Below are positions 42,617-50,320 of a DNA stretch of 64,000 nucleotides, in pieces. Position 1 is the first letter of the stretch, and each line of letters opens with the position of its first letter. This stretch comes from Hirschia litorea (GTDB taxonomy: Bacteria > Pseudomonadota > Alphaproteobacteria > Caulobacterales > Hyphomonadaceae): assembly GCF_042665075.1 (NCBI RefSeq), contig NZ_JBHTBR010000002.1, positions 124,001-188,000 on the forward strand. The letters are read 5' to 3'. Made by a program: the position numbers and the translations under genes. The notes below the pieces were generated by a model that was given only the letters and a program-made list of their open reading frames with translations, did no database searches and had not been told where the DNA came from.

Positions 42617-43657
42617 ATGAATATGAAACTGGCGCTGATGTCCGCGCTGTCGCTAGGGGCGCTAATTGTAGGGGGCGGCTACTATGTCCTGAAAGGCTAT
42701 TCTGAGCCAGATACAAATAGCTATATACAAACATCAATTCCTGAGGGGCCGGTAGATCGCTGTATAAATCTTGGGAATGCGTTGGATGCACCCAATGAAG
42801 GTGATTGGACTTACCGTATTGAAGATGAGCACCTAAAAGCTATTGCAGACGCAGGGTTTCAAAGCGTTCGTGTGCCTGTGCGTTGGTCTGCGCATGCTGA
42901 TGATGCGCCGCCTTATGAGATTGATCCCAAGTTTATGGACCGAGTTGTTCATGTTGTTGATGAGGCCATCGCACATGATCTCAAAGTTGTTTTGAATGTG
43001 CATCATTATTTAGAGATTATGGAAGATCCCAATGCGCACGTAGAGCGGCTTGAGGGAATGTGGGGGCAAATTGCCCGGCGTTTTGCAGGGCGTGGCGATA
43101 AGATTGTTTTTGAGCTTCTAAATGAAGCGACAGAGAATTTGACCAATACAAAACTTGAGAAAATCAATGCGGCTTTGGTGGTGAAAGTACGCAATATCGT
43201 TGGAGCTGAGCCGTGGATTATGGTTGGTGGCGATAATTGGGGTAATTTTGATGGTATCAAGAATGCCCGGATACCAGATGACCCGCGTCTTATTCTGACT
43301 TTCCATGATTACAGTCCGTTTGAGTTTACCCACCAAGGCGCAACATTCACCGAGCAGGAGTTCCCAACGGGGAAGGTCTGGGGCAGCGAGAAAGAGCGAG
43401 ACGACGCATTGCAATTGTTTGAAGATGCTCGAGAGCTAGGTATTAAAAGGCAGGTGCCGATATTCCTTGGTGAGTTTGGTGTGATCAATACAGTGCCCCA
43501 AGACGAGCGCGTAAAATGGACGGAAGCCTATCGCAAAGCCGCAGAAGAAAATGGCATTGGGTGGTGTTTGTGGGATTTTGGCGCGGCGTTCTCTATATAT
43601 GACACGCAGACAGAGCGGTGGGAGAAGCCGTTATTAGATGCCTTGCTGAAGGAATAG
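42617..43657 (+). CDS. glycoside hydrolase family 5 (cellulase-like)
   Basis: Membrane-anchored or exported beta-1,4-glycanase of 346 aa. Residues 5-25 form an uncleaved anchor or signal. The TIM barrel starts GPVDRCINLGNALDAPNEGDW. The acid/base is Glu170 in ELLNEAT and the nucleophile Glu286 in FLGEFGV. VRVPVRWSAHA and the sugar-binding His of VLNVHHY are also present. A GGAG sits 9 nt before the ATG. Position beside the polymerases suggests a role in trimming or clearing the polysaccharide, like BcsZ in cellulose operons (inference). It may equally be a free-standing cellulase. Confidence 0.9.
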   Translation: MNMKLALMSALSLGALIVGGGYYVLKGYSEPDTNSYIQTSIPEGPVDRCINLGNALDAPNEGDWTYRIEDEHLKAIADAGFQSVRVPVRWSAHADDAPPYEIDPKFMDRVVHVVDEAIAHDLKVVLNVHHYLEIMEDPNAHVERLEGMWGQIARRFAGRGDKIVFELLNEATENLTNTKLEKINAALVVKVRNIVGAEPWIMVGGDNWGNFDGIKNARIPDDPRLILTFHDYSPFEFTHQGATFTEQEFPTGKVWGSEKERDDALQLFEDARELGIKRQVPIFLGEFGVINTVPQDERVKWTEAYRKAAEENGIGWCLWDFGAAFSIYDTQTERWEKPLLDALLKE

Positions 43658-44018
43658 TGAGAACTATTTCAGTCTTGCGTTTTTAATTCTTCCAATAGTC
43701 TATCTATGGTTCTGCTTATCTATTCCATTCTATCAACCTTGTTTTAAGGACCTACCTAAACATGGTAAGCAGAACTATGTAGAATTGAACTGTTCAAGTA
43801 ACGTTTTGTTATTGTCAGTTTATATTCAAATAATTTAAAATAAAAGATCGGTGACAACTGCCTGTTTTGAAGTATTTGTCGTTGTAATTAACTATAGATC
43901 AATAGAGATTCGCTTCAATGTGTACATCGCCGGAGAAGGTGATGGTTTATGGTGGAACGGCTCTTTGATCATGGGAAATAACCCGACACGGAGCCACATT
44001 GTCGAAGGATGACATAAA
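43658..44018 (+). other. 361-bp gap with a long inverted repeat
   Basis: No gene is seen. Arms at 43706-43718 and 43766-43778 (13 pairs, one G-U) enclose a 47-nt loop that itself contains CCTT/AAGG. This could be a structured 3' end of the GH5 transcript or a small RNA. The right half, up to a GAAGG before the Sel1 gene, is probably a leader and promoter. GANTC sites may occur (GATTC near 43908). Confidence 0.4.
43706..43778. repeat. 13-bp inverted repeat with nested hairpin
   Basis: Left arm 43706-43718 and right arm 43766-43778 are complementary apart from one G-U. The 47-nt interior contains another short hairpin. Orientation is not determined by the sequence alone. Confidence 0.35.
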
Positions 44019-44291
44019 ATGGCTTATGCTGATGCACTGATCGAAGCGCCGGAAGCGTGCTTGAACAAAAACTCTGCGGGTGAAGAGATTTACCGTGTAG
44101 GACTAATGTATTCTACAGGAATGGGTGTTGCTATTGATTACGTAGCTGCTCACAAATGGTTTAACCTTGCAGCTCTTAAAGGCGTCAAGGAAGCCCGTAT
44201 GCTTCGCAGAGAAATGGTTGACTACATGTCGACACAAGAATTGCGCCAAGCGCAACGTTCTGCACGCGAGTGGATGCAAAAAGCGAACTAA
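44019..44291 (+). CDS. mini Sel1-like repeat protein, 90 aa
   Basis: A single recognisable Sel1-type repeat: YRVGLMYSTGMGVAIDYVAAHKWFNLAALKG matches the A-(x)3-LG-x-MY...G-V-x-x-D...A-x-x-W-F/Y-x-x-A-A pattern. A helix with a conserved-looking MSTQELRQAQRSAREW follows. It lacks a signal peptide and most of the repeats of longer Sel1 proteins, so it is probably a small adaptor. GAAGG precedes the ATG. It is convergent with the exporter gene of the polysaccharide locus. Confidence 0.75.
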   Translation: MAYADALIEAPEACLNKNSAGEEIYRVGLMYSTGMGVAIDYVAAHKWFNLAALKGVKEARMLRREMVDYMSTQELRQAQRSAREWMQKAN

Positions 44292-44340
44292 CTAAAAGTT
44301 GGCTTATCTTTCCTGCTTTGAGATTTAAGATAACTGCCGA

Positions 44341-45057
44341 TTAGAAGCGGCGGTCATTCAAATCGTAGAAGAATGAGAAGTCCAAAGGCAATGCGTTCAG
44401 GATATATTGTTGTATAAACTGATTTTCGTTTGCAATTCGGCTTCGGGATACGAAGATAACATCAAATCGCTTAAGCGGACCGACATCAAATTTACGCGGA
44501 TCTTTGAGGCCATTTTTAACATCGACGACACGCGTCATAACTTGGCCATTGCGACCACGTCTCATGATGATGACTTGTTCGGGTTTGGAGGTGTCTAACC
44601 AGCCTCCTGCCATAAGAATGGCTTGAAGTGAGTCGATTTGACCGGGCAATGGATATACGCCGGGATTGCCAACTTCGCCGCCAACAAAGATTTGTTGCGA
44701 TGCAAATTCAGTCGGTGTCACTGTGAGCGAGGGGTCCACCAACTCTCGTCCATAAACACTTTCTAGAATTTGCTGTAACTCATAAGCAGAGAGGTCTGCT
44801 ACAACGACGGGGTCCATGAGGGGAAGACTAATTCTTCCATCAGGTGCAATTGTAACTTCTCTATCTAGTTCCGGTGCGTGTTGAAATGAAATTGAAAGCT
44901 TGTCACCGGGATAAAAACGATATGCAGCATCATCCTGCGTCCACTTTGCAAAAGGGATCGGTTGGAAGGCAGGCACGTTCGGGCCCGGTTGCGGCGTTGA
45001 GCAGCTTGCAGAGGCAAGTAAAGCTAACGTTAAAAGAGATGCTTTAGTTTTCATCAT
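44341..45057 (-). CDS. Wza-like polysaccharide export lipoprotein, HfsD-like
   Basis: Outer-membrane export channel component of 238 aa. The lipobox lies near residues 16-19 (SASC). A polysaccharide-export (Poly_export) domain, with YRFYPGDKLSISF and TIAPDGRISLPL, is followed by a SLBB-type domain (VGGEVGNPGVYPLPGQIDSLQAILMAGGW). It lacks the long C-terminal helical barrel strand of E. coli Wza, in line with HfsD. It is divergent from the HfsA-like gene across only 93 bp, so the two probably share a promoter region. I named it by order and domain. Confidence 0.88.
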   Translation of the reverse strand: MMKTKASLLTLALLASASCSTPQPGPNVPAFQPIPFAKWTQDDAAYRFYPGDKLSISFQHAPELDREVTIAPDGRISLPLMDPVVVADLSAYELQQILESVYGRELVDPSLTVTPTEFASQQIFVGGEVGNPGVYPLPGQIDSLQAILMAGGWLDTSKPEQVIIMRRGRNGQVMTRVVDVKNGLKDPRKFDVGPLKRFDVIFVSRSRIANENQFIQQYILNALPLDFSFFYDLNDRRF

Positions 45058-45150
45058 AATGCTTTCTTATTGCATCCATTTTGGATAACAAAATATTAAG
45101 GCAATTCAAGCGACAACAGGCTGGGATTATCGGGAAAGTAGACACAGAAT

Positions 45151-46638
45151 ATGACGCAAGACAATTCTTCACCACCAACAATAGATCGTCGCGGGCAGCG
45201 CGGTGTGAATTTGCGTGTGCGTCCTCGCTTTGGAATAGGCGATATTGTTCTGCAATTATGGCGTTCATTGTGGTTAATGATTTTGGTTTTTATACCCATT
45301 GCCATTTTGGGCATCTTGTTTGCGATGTCTATGCCGAAAAAATATACTGCCTATGGAACAGCGCAAGTTTCCCTTGATAATCAATATGTTTACGATCCTC
45401 TTGTGGGGGATGCTGGACGCGGTGTGTCACTTGAAATTGATGCTATTTTACGCGCCGAAGTCGAGAAAGCTAACTCGCCTGTGTTGGCGCGCCGTGTGTT
45501 GGAAAAGTTGGGTATTGCAAGAGTATATCCCAAGATTGCCGAAGAGATGGCAGAAACACAGGATGCGAAGAAATTAGAGGATTTAAAAGATTTAGCCTAT
45601 GAGACATTCGGCGCTGATTCTGCGGCTGGAAATGCACCAAAATCTCCATTGCTGACATTTTCTTTTACGCATAAAGAACCTGAAATTTCAGCTTTGGTAG
45701 TGAATGAGTTTTTAGAACAATTTCAAGACTATAGAGAGAATAGACGCAGTCAGAATGATGTCGATGCAGTCGCGGGTCAACGACGCCGTGTCGGTGATTC
45801 ACTTGCCGTAGCAGAGCAAACATTGCGTGATTTTTTAGTCAAACATGACATCGGAGAGTTTGAAACAGATCGCGATTCTATTGCCAAACTCTTGTCTGAT
45901 TTACGGGATGAATTATTGCGTGTTGAGGCTGCTGGAAAAGAAGCTGAGGGACGACTAAACGGTTTGCGTGCTGTTCGCCAATCTACGCCGGAAACTATTG
46001 ATATTCACGTGGATAATGATGCAAAACAACGTTTGCTAGATTTGCAGTTAGAGCGTGAGCAGCTTCTCTTGAGGTATCTACCTGATAGTCGTGCGGTGCA
46101 AGAGATTGATGCACGTATCAATGGTATGCAGGCCTTGCTGGAGAGCGGTGATGGTGGGGTGCGTAGAAGTGGTCCCAACCCTGCCTATCAAGAACTCGTG
46201 TCCAGTATAAATATTGCCCAATCGGAAGTGGAGGCTTCAAGGTCACGTGCGACTGAGTTGCGTCGTCAGATGAATGAAGTTGCTGCACGTCAGAGGAAAC
46301 TAATTTCAGTTCAACCTGAGTATAAAAAATTGCTTAGAGAGCGTGATATTCTCGAAGCGGCTATGTATGAGCTGTCTACAAAAGAGCAGACAAAGAAAAC
46401 GGAAGCCGAAATTTCTCAAAATTCCAATAGCAATATCGCGATTGTTGACTTTGCGCTTGTGCCAACAAAAGGAACAAGTATGAAAATTCCTGTTGCGCTT
46501 GCGTCTATAATGTTTGGTGGGTTTACAGCTTTGATTGCTGGCTTGTTGGCTGCGTTTAGCCGTAAAGGCCTTTCAACGCGACGTTCTACTGAAAAAACGA
46601 TTGGGCTACCTGTTATCGGTGTGACATCAAAACAGTAG
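45151..46638 (+). CDS. Wzz-type chain-length/exopolysaccharide transport protein, HfsA-like
   Basis: Inner-membrane polysaccharide co-polymerase. TM1 is near residues 37-58 (LMILVFIPIAILGILF), a long coiled coil from about 200 to 400 projects into the periplasm, and TM2 lies near 450-475 (IPVALASIMFGGFTALI). The N-terminal Wzz fold starts after TM1 (PKKYTAYGTAQVSLDNQ). At 495 aa it has no C-terminal tyrosine kinase domain. That function would be in the next gene. It forms the periplasmic bridge between the polymerase and the outer-membrane exporter. Confidence 0.9.
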   Translation: MTQDNSSPPTIDRRGQRGVNLRVRPRFGIGDIVLQLWRSLWLMILVFIPIAILGILFAMSMPKKYTAYGTAQVSLDNQYVYDPLVGDAGRGVSLEIDAILRAEVEKANSPVLARRVLEKLGIARVYPKIAEEMAETQDAKKLEDLKDLAYETFGADSAAGNAPKSPLLTFSFTHKEPEISALVVNEFLEQFQDYRENRRSQNDVDAVAGQRRRVGDSLAVAEQTLRDFLVKHDIGEFETDRDSIAKLLSDLRDELLRVEAAGKEAEGRLNGLRAVRQSTPETIDIHVDNDAKQRLLDLQLEREQLLLRYLPDSRAVQEIDARINGMQALLESGDGGVRRSGPNPAYQELVSSINIAQSEVEASRSRATELRRQMNEVAARQRKLISVQPEYKKLLRERDILEAAMYELSTKEQTKKTEAEISQNSNSNIAIVDFALVPTKGTSMKIPVALASIMFGGFTALIAGLLAAFSRKGLSTRRSTEKTIGLPVIGVTSKQ

Positions 46639-46781
46639 GAACAGGGTTCGCTAGCACTCAGACAAAAGCTTGAAACTAGATAGCATTTGTCGGTCAGGTT
46701 TGTGATTCAATTAACATAGTTAGCGTATCTTTACTATAAAAGTGCTCCAATTGAGTGTGTGGGACATATTGAGCTGAGACT

Positions 46782-47492
46782 ATGATAGATTTACGCAAAG
46801 ACCTGACAGAAACTTGGCGAGTTGCCACGAAAGCGCCCAGCAAGTCAGGTGGACGCACAATTATGTTTATGTCAGCGATGGCGGGAGAGGGTACATCAAG
46901 TGTTGCAGCTTCTTTTGCAATGCTTGCTGCTCAGCGCGCACGTAAGGGTGTCTGGCTTGTGGATCTCAACCTTATGAACGGTACTTTGTTCAAGGCATTT
47001 GACCGAGGTGGAGAGTTTTCTGATTCGTTTGGACGTATCGGACCTGCGCATAATGCAGAACTTGATAATTCTGCTTTTTTCTCAATTTCTCCGCCACCAC
47101 CGCCTCCGCCTCCAGGGCAAAAGGGCAATTCTGGTTTATTTGTCGTGCATAGAGTCGGTGATTCTAAATTACTCGTATCTCGCTTTAGAAAAGAGCGTCT
47201 TGATACAGGTCAGCGCGTGCGAGTGAAAACGGGAGCGGACTATTGGAAAGCTGTTCGTGAAATTGCTGATTGGGTCATTGTGGATGCGCCGCCATTGGCT
47301 TCTTCTTCAGCCGGATTAGCGGTGTGTTCGCAGATGGATGCAACTGCTCTTGTCGTACGCGCAGATAAGACTCCGGCCACGCAAGTATCCAAGCTTGGGC
47401 AAGAAATTGAAGGTCATGGTGGCACGTGTATGGGCATTGTATTAAATGCAACGCGCGCAGATGCACGATTGGCTGACGAACTTTCGGGCTAA
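46782..47492 (+). CDS. CpsD/HfsB-like ATPase-fold protein with degenerate Walker A
   Basis: P-loop fold of the ParA/BY-kinase group, 236 aa. The Walker A position reads GEGTSS at 35-40, where the family has GEGKST, so the nucleotide-binding Lys is Thr38. Walker A' VWLVDLNL and Walker B ADWVIVDAPPL are retained. Eight consecutive prolines lie at 104-111, encoded by 47091-47114. No C-terminal tyrosine cluster is present. It is probably a regulatory partner rather than a kinase. It lies 143 bp after the HfsA-like gene and is convergent with a glycosyltransferase. HfsB is a match by position. Confidence 0.85.
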   Translation: MIDLRKDLTETWRVATKAPSKSGGRTIMFMSAMAGEGTSSVAASFAMLAAQRARKGVWLVDLNLMNGTLFKAFDRGGEFSDSFGRIGPAHNAELDNSAFFSISPPPPPPPPGQKGNSGLFVVHRVGDSKLLVSRFRKERLDTGQRVRVKTGADYWKAVREIADWVIVDAPPLASSSAGLAVCSQMDATALVVRADKTPATQVSKLGQEIEGHGGTCMGIVLNATRADARLADELSG

Positions 47493-47528
47493 ATCTTATT
47501 AGGAGAAAAGTTATATACCCGTTACCGT

Positions 47529-48530
47529 TTAAGCGGGTTGTTGCTTTTGTTTCTTCTTTTTCTCAGGTACATCACCGTAAAATTGGAGAATGAAGGGCGG
47601 GAACCATAAAACTTTCCCCAACCCTCTGATCGCTTTATCTATCATGAAGGCGCGACGTGGGTGACGGATAATGAACATTGCAAGTGCGGCAGTACCAAAC
47701 ACTGCAAATTGTCCTGCACCAATAATCATCCAAAAAATTAAACCAAGAATATCTAGGCGTTCATTATTACGCCAGCAATTGGTGGAAGGTCCTTGGCCAT
47801 AGGCAAAGCCACGTCGCAATGTGTAGCCAAGGTGTGCGCGTTTGGCAGGAACATTTTCGTCTACAACTGCATTGTGGGCCCAAGCAAATGTTTGTCCGGC
47901 TTGAGAAACGCGAGCAAAAAGATAATCGTCTTCTCCACCTGTTTCATTTGCAATCTTATTGAAAAATGGTTCGCCAGCAGGAAGGCAGGGTTGAATCTTG
48001 TCTAGATCAAGAAGGGCATTTCCACATCCAAAAGGTTCTTCAATGAGTATTGTTTCTTCTGGGCCTCGGCGAGAGAAGAATTGCTCCAAATAGGCTTTGT
48101 GTGCTTTAGGTGCTTCCGGTGGAAGGACAGTTTCCACAGGGCCAAATACAACGGCTGGATTGAGTAATTTATGAGCCGAGAGCAAGCCGTCCAACCAGCC
48201 ATTGCGGGCAGTTTCATCATCATCAATGAATGCAATGATGCGACTTTTAGCTTTTTCTAAACCTGCGTTCCTCGCATTTGCGACACCGGGGTTTGGCTCG
48301 CTTACATAGCTAATCGGGATACGGCTAATTGATTGTAGCTTAGTCGCGGTTTCTTTTGCGCCTGCTTCCGGAGAATTATCCACGATGACGATTTCCGCGT
48401 TTGATAGCGATGTGTCTGTCATTGCGAGTACGCTATTTACGGCATCGTTTAGACCATGATTGCGTCGGAAGGTGGGAATGACAATGCTAACGTCTATAGA
48501 AGAGCCTGAGGGGGATGAAGTCTCTGTCAT
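47529..48530 (-). CDS. family 2 glycosyltransferase (HfsL/HfsG-type)
   Basis: GT-A fold enzyme, about 333 aa. Start VSIVIPTFRRN, DxD-type metal site in IIAFIDDDETARNGWL, and an acceptor region containing GPVETVLPPEAP. Two C-terminal membrane segments (FWMIIGAGQFAVFGTAALAMFII) anchor it to the inner membrane, followed by a basic tail. I chose ATG 48530, which overlaps the stop of the deacetylase gene by one base (TGATG). The sugar is not predictable. It is the last gene of the minus-strand glycan operon. Confidence 0.86.
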   Translation of the reverse strand: MTETSSPSGSSIDVSIVIPTFRRNHGLNDAVNSVLAMTDTSLSNAEIVIVDNSPEAGAKETATKLQSISRIPISYVSEPNPGVANARNAGLEKAKSRIIAFIDDDETARNGWLDGLLSAHKLLNPAVVFGPVETVLPPEAPKAHKAYLEQFFSRRGPEETILIEEPFGCGNALLDLDKIQPCLPAGEPFFNKIANETGGEDDYLFARVSQAGQTFAWAHNAVVDENVPAKRAHLGYTLRRGFAYGQGPSTNCWRNNERLDILGLIFWMIIGAGQFAVFGTAALAMFIIRHPRRAFMIDKAIRGLGKVLWFPPFILQFYGDVPEKKKKQKQQPA

Positions 48531-49318
48531 CAAATTATTCCACACGCTTTTGCTGCTTGGGTCGGTGGTAGAAGGTTTGCGCCAAGATCGTTAGATCGCT
48601 TGCACAAGTCTTCCAATGTTGCAGACGTAGTTCCGTAATCAGTCGGAGTGGGCGAGACATCATGGGTGAAAATTATAACCCAGCCGCCAGTTTTCCCTGC
48701 TGTTTCGATTGCCTCTTGTGCGCGAAGCGTAGTGGAGGGATCGCCATTTAATTCAAAACATCGCAATTGTGCGCGGTCAACTTTGCCGACATTGATGCCC
48801 GGTAAGATACCGCGACAAAGATTAAATTGTTCGACAACTTGCTTTTTCGTATCAAATAGAGTTTCGCCAAAAGGGTAAGCAAGGCTGGTTGGCGTCTGTT
48901 CTAAACCAGCTTTTTTTAGTTCTTCGAGGTTTTTGGCAATATCAGCCAAGACTTTAGCTTTATCCGCTAGGGCGCAATCTATGTGCGAGTGTGTGTGGGC
49001 ACCAATTTCATGTCCGCGTTTATCGAGCTCCAACATGGTTTCAATGTTAAACATCTCACCATAGGGACCGATTGTGTCGATCATGCTGGTGCATGCATAA
49101 AAGCCAGCACGGCCACCATGCGCTTCAACGATATCCGCGCCATTTACAGCAGACATTGGAAAGTCATCAAAAGTGAAAGATACATTGAAGCTTTTATCGC
49201 TCGCGACCGCAGGCGCAGCAAAGCGCCATTGTGTAAGGCGGCGTTGTATCTTGGCTGGGAGGGAGCGTGAGGGAGTATGTGACCAATCTATGTTTGGCGA
49301 GTAGTTAGCGTTTTTCAT
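48530..49318 (-). CDS. NodB-like polysaccharide deacetylase, HfsH-like
   Basis: Carbohydrate esterase family 4 enzyme of about 262 aa that removes N-acetyl groups from the polysaccharide, which in Caulobacter is needed for holdfast adhesion. The catalytic base and metal Asp are in FTFDDFP. The metal His pair is in GAHTHSHID. AYPFGETLFD and IIFTHDVSP supply the other motifs. ATG 49318 has AGAGG upstream. An in-frame start at 49333 is less likely. It overlaps the end of the upstream glycosyltransferase by 14 nt, showing tight coupling. No export signal is seen, consistent with an inner-membrane or cytoplasmic HfsH. Confidence 0.9.
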   Translation of the reverse strand: MKNANYSPNIDWSHTPSRSLPAKIQRRLTQWRFAAPAVASDKSFNVSFTFDDFPMSAVNGADIVEAHGGRAGFYACTSMIDTIGPYGEMFNIETMLELDKRGHEIGAHTHSHIDCALADKAKVLADIAKNLEELKKAGLEQTPTSLAYPFGETLFDTKKQVVEQFNLCRGILPGINVGKVDRAQLRCFELNGDPSTTLRAQEAIETAGKTGGWVIIFTHDVSPTPTDYGTTSATLEDLCKRSNDLGANLLPPTQAAKACGII

Positions 49319-50306
49319 TGAGAGCCTCTGCACACACTATCGCACGCCATAATTTTAGAGCGTTACCGCGCATTTTTATCGGAATTGGTAAGAGCTGTAT
49401 CGTCATGACTAGGCTCAGTGCTTTTTTTGCCAAAGGCTTAAAAGGTAAGGGCTTTAGCTTATTCGATATCACATAGAGATTGGTCGTCTGGAGTGTGTCG
49501 GGATGCTTTTCGACAGCTTTTCTAAAGTTGGGGCCCGACCCGCCATATTTTTTCAAAAGATCTTCTATGCGATCCAACCCTAAATGGGTGGCGGTGTTAT
49601 CTAAGTGGATGATGGGGAAGGCTTGAGCAACGCGTAAACCCCAATCGACATCTTCCCAGCCCCAACCTGAAAACGACTCATCAAACGGTGTATGTTCAAA
49701 TACGGATGCATGAACGAGCACATTGCTTGTGAAAACATAGCGCCCTGGTTCTGTACTTCGAATTTCTGCAGGTACACATTCTGATTGTTCAGCTTGCCAA
49801 CGATGAATTGCAAATTCACGCGCTGTTGAAGCTTGTTTAAGGGAGAAACCGCCGACGACGAGTTTAGGGGCGGCAGATTTTTCAATTTCGAATATGTAGT
49901 TTGAGATAAAATCAGGTTTATCTGGGATCATGTCGGCATCTAGCAGTAAAACCCAATCAGATCTTGCATAGTGCAGAAGTCTGTTCCGGGCGCATGAGCG
50001 ACCTGTATTTTTAGATGCTGATACGATGCGGATAGGGTAGGATAGGTCCGCAGCGCAGCTAGATAGCTTCTCAATGAGTAGGTCATTGCCGCCACCATCA
50101 TCATATACAATCAGCTCAATATCGACGACTGCATAGCATTTTTCCAAAGCCGTGAGGAGCGGCTCAGGGTCGTCCTTATAGCTAGGAACAAGGATGGATA
50201 GTTTCTGGTGGGGGTGCGTATGCCAAACCGGATTATCAACGACAACCTCGCGGCCATTATCAATGACTGCGGGAGAGGCAGAGTGCGTATCGTTTATTAT
50301 GTTCAT
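49305..50306 (-). CDS. family 2 glycosyltransferase (HfsG-like)
   Basis: GT-A enzyme of 333 aa. Starts SILVPSYKDDPEPLL. DxD is in WVLLLDADMIPD and a downstream WGWEDVDWGLR segment matches galactosyl/N-acetylhexosaminyl-type transferases, whose ED(x)D(W) motif carries the catalytic base. Soluble, no membrane segments. It follows the initiating transferase gene by 14 bp and precedes the deacetylase gene, the order of hfsE-hfsG-hfsH in Caulobacter apart from the missing hfsF. Confidence 0.88.
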   Translation of the reverse strand: MNIINDTHSASPAVIDNGREVVVDNPVWHTHPHQKLSILVPSYKDDPEPLLTALEKCYAVVDIELIVYDDGGGNDLLIEKLSSCAADLSYPIRIVSASKNTGRSCARNRLLHYARSDWVLLLDADMIPDKPDFISNYIFEIEKSAAPKLVVGGFSLKQASTAREFAIHRWQAEQSECVPAEIRSTEPGRYVFTSNVLVHASVFEHTPFDESFSGWGWEDVDWGLRVAQAFPIIHLDNTATHLGLDRIEDLLKKYGGSGPNFRKAVEKHPDTLQTTNLYVISNKLKPLPFKPLAKKALSLVMTIQLLPIPIKMRGNALKLWRAIVCAEALNEKR

Positions 50307-50320
50307 TGTGCTGTCCGCGC

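Noticed and set aside
47505..47550. Short hairpin between the HfsB-like gene and the glycosyltransferase gene as a terminator
   Set aside because: Only five pairs and it overlaps a stop codon.
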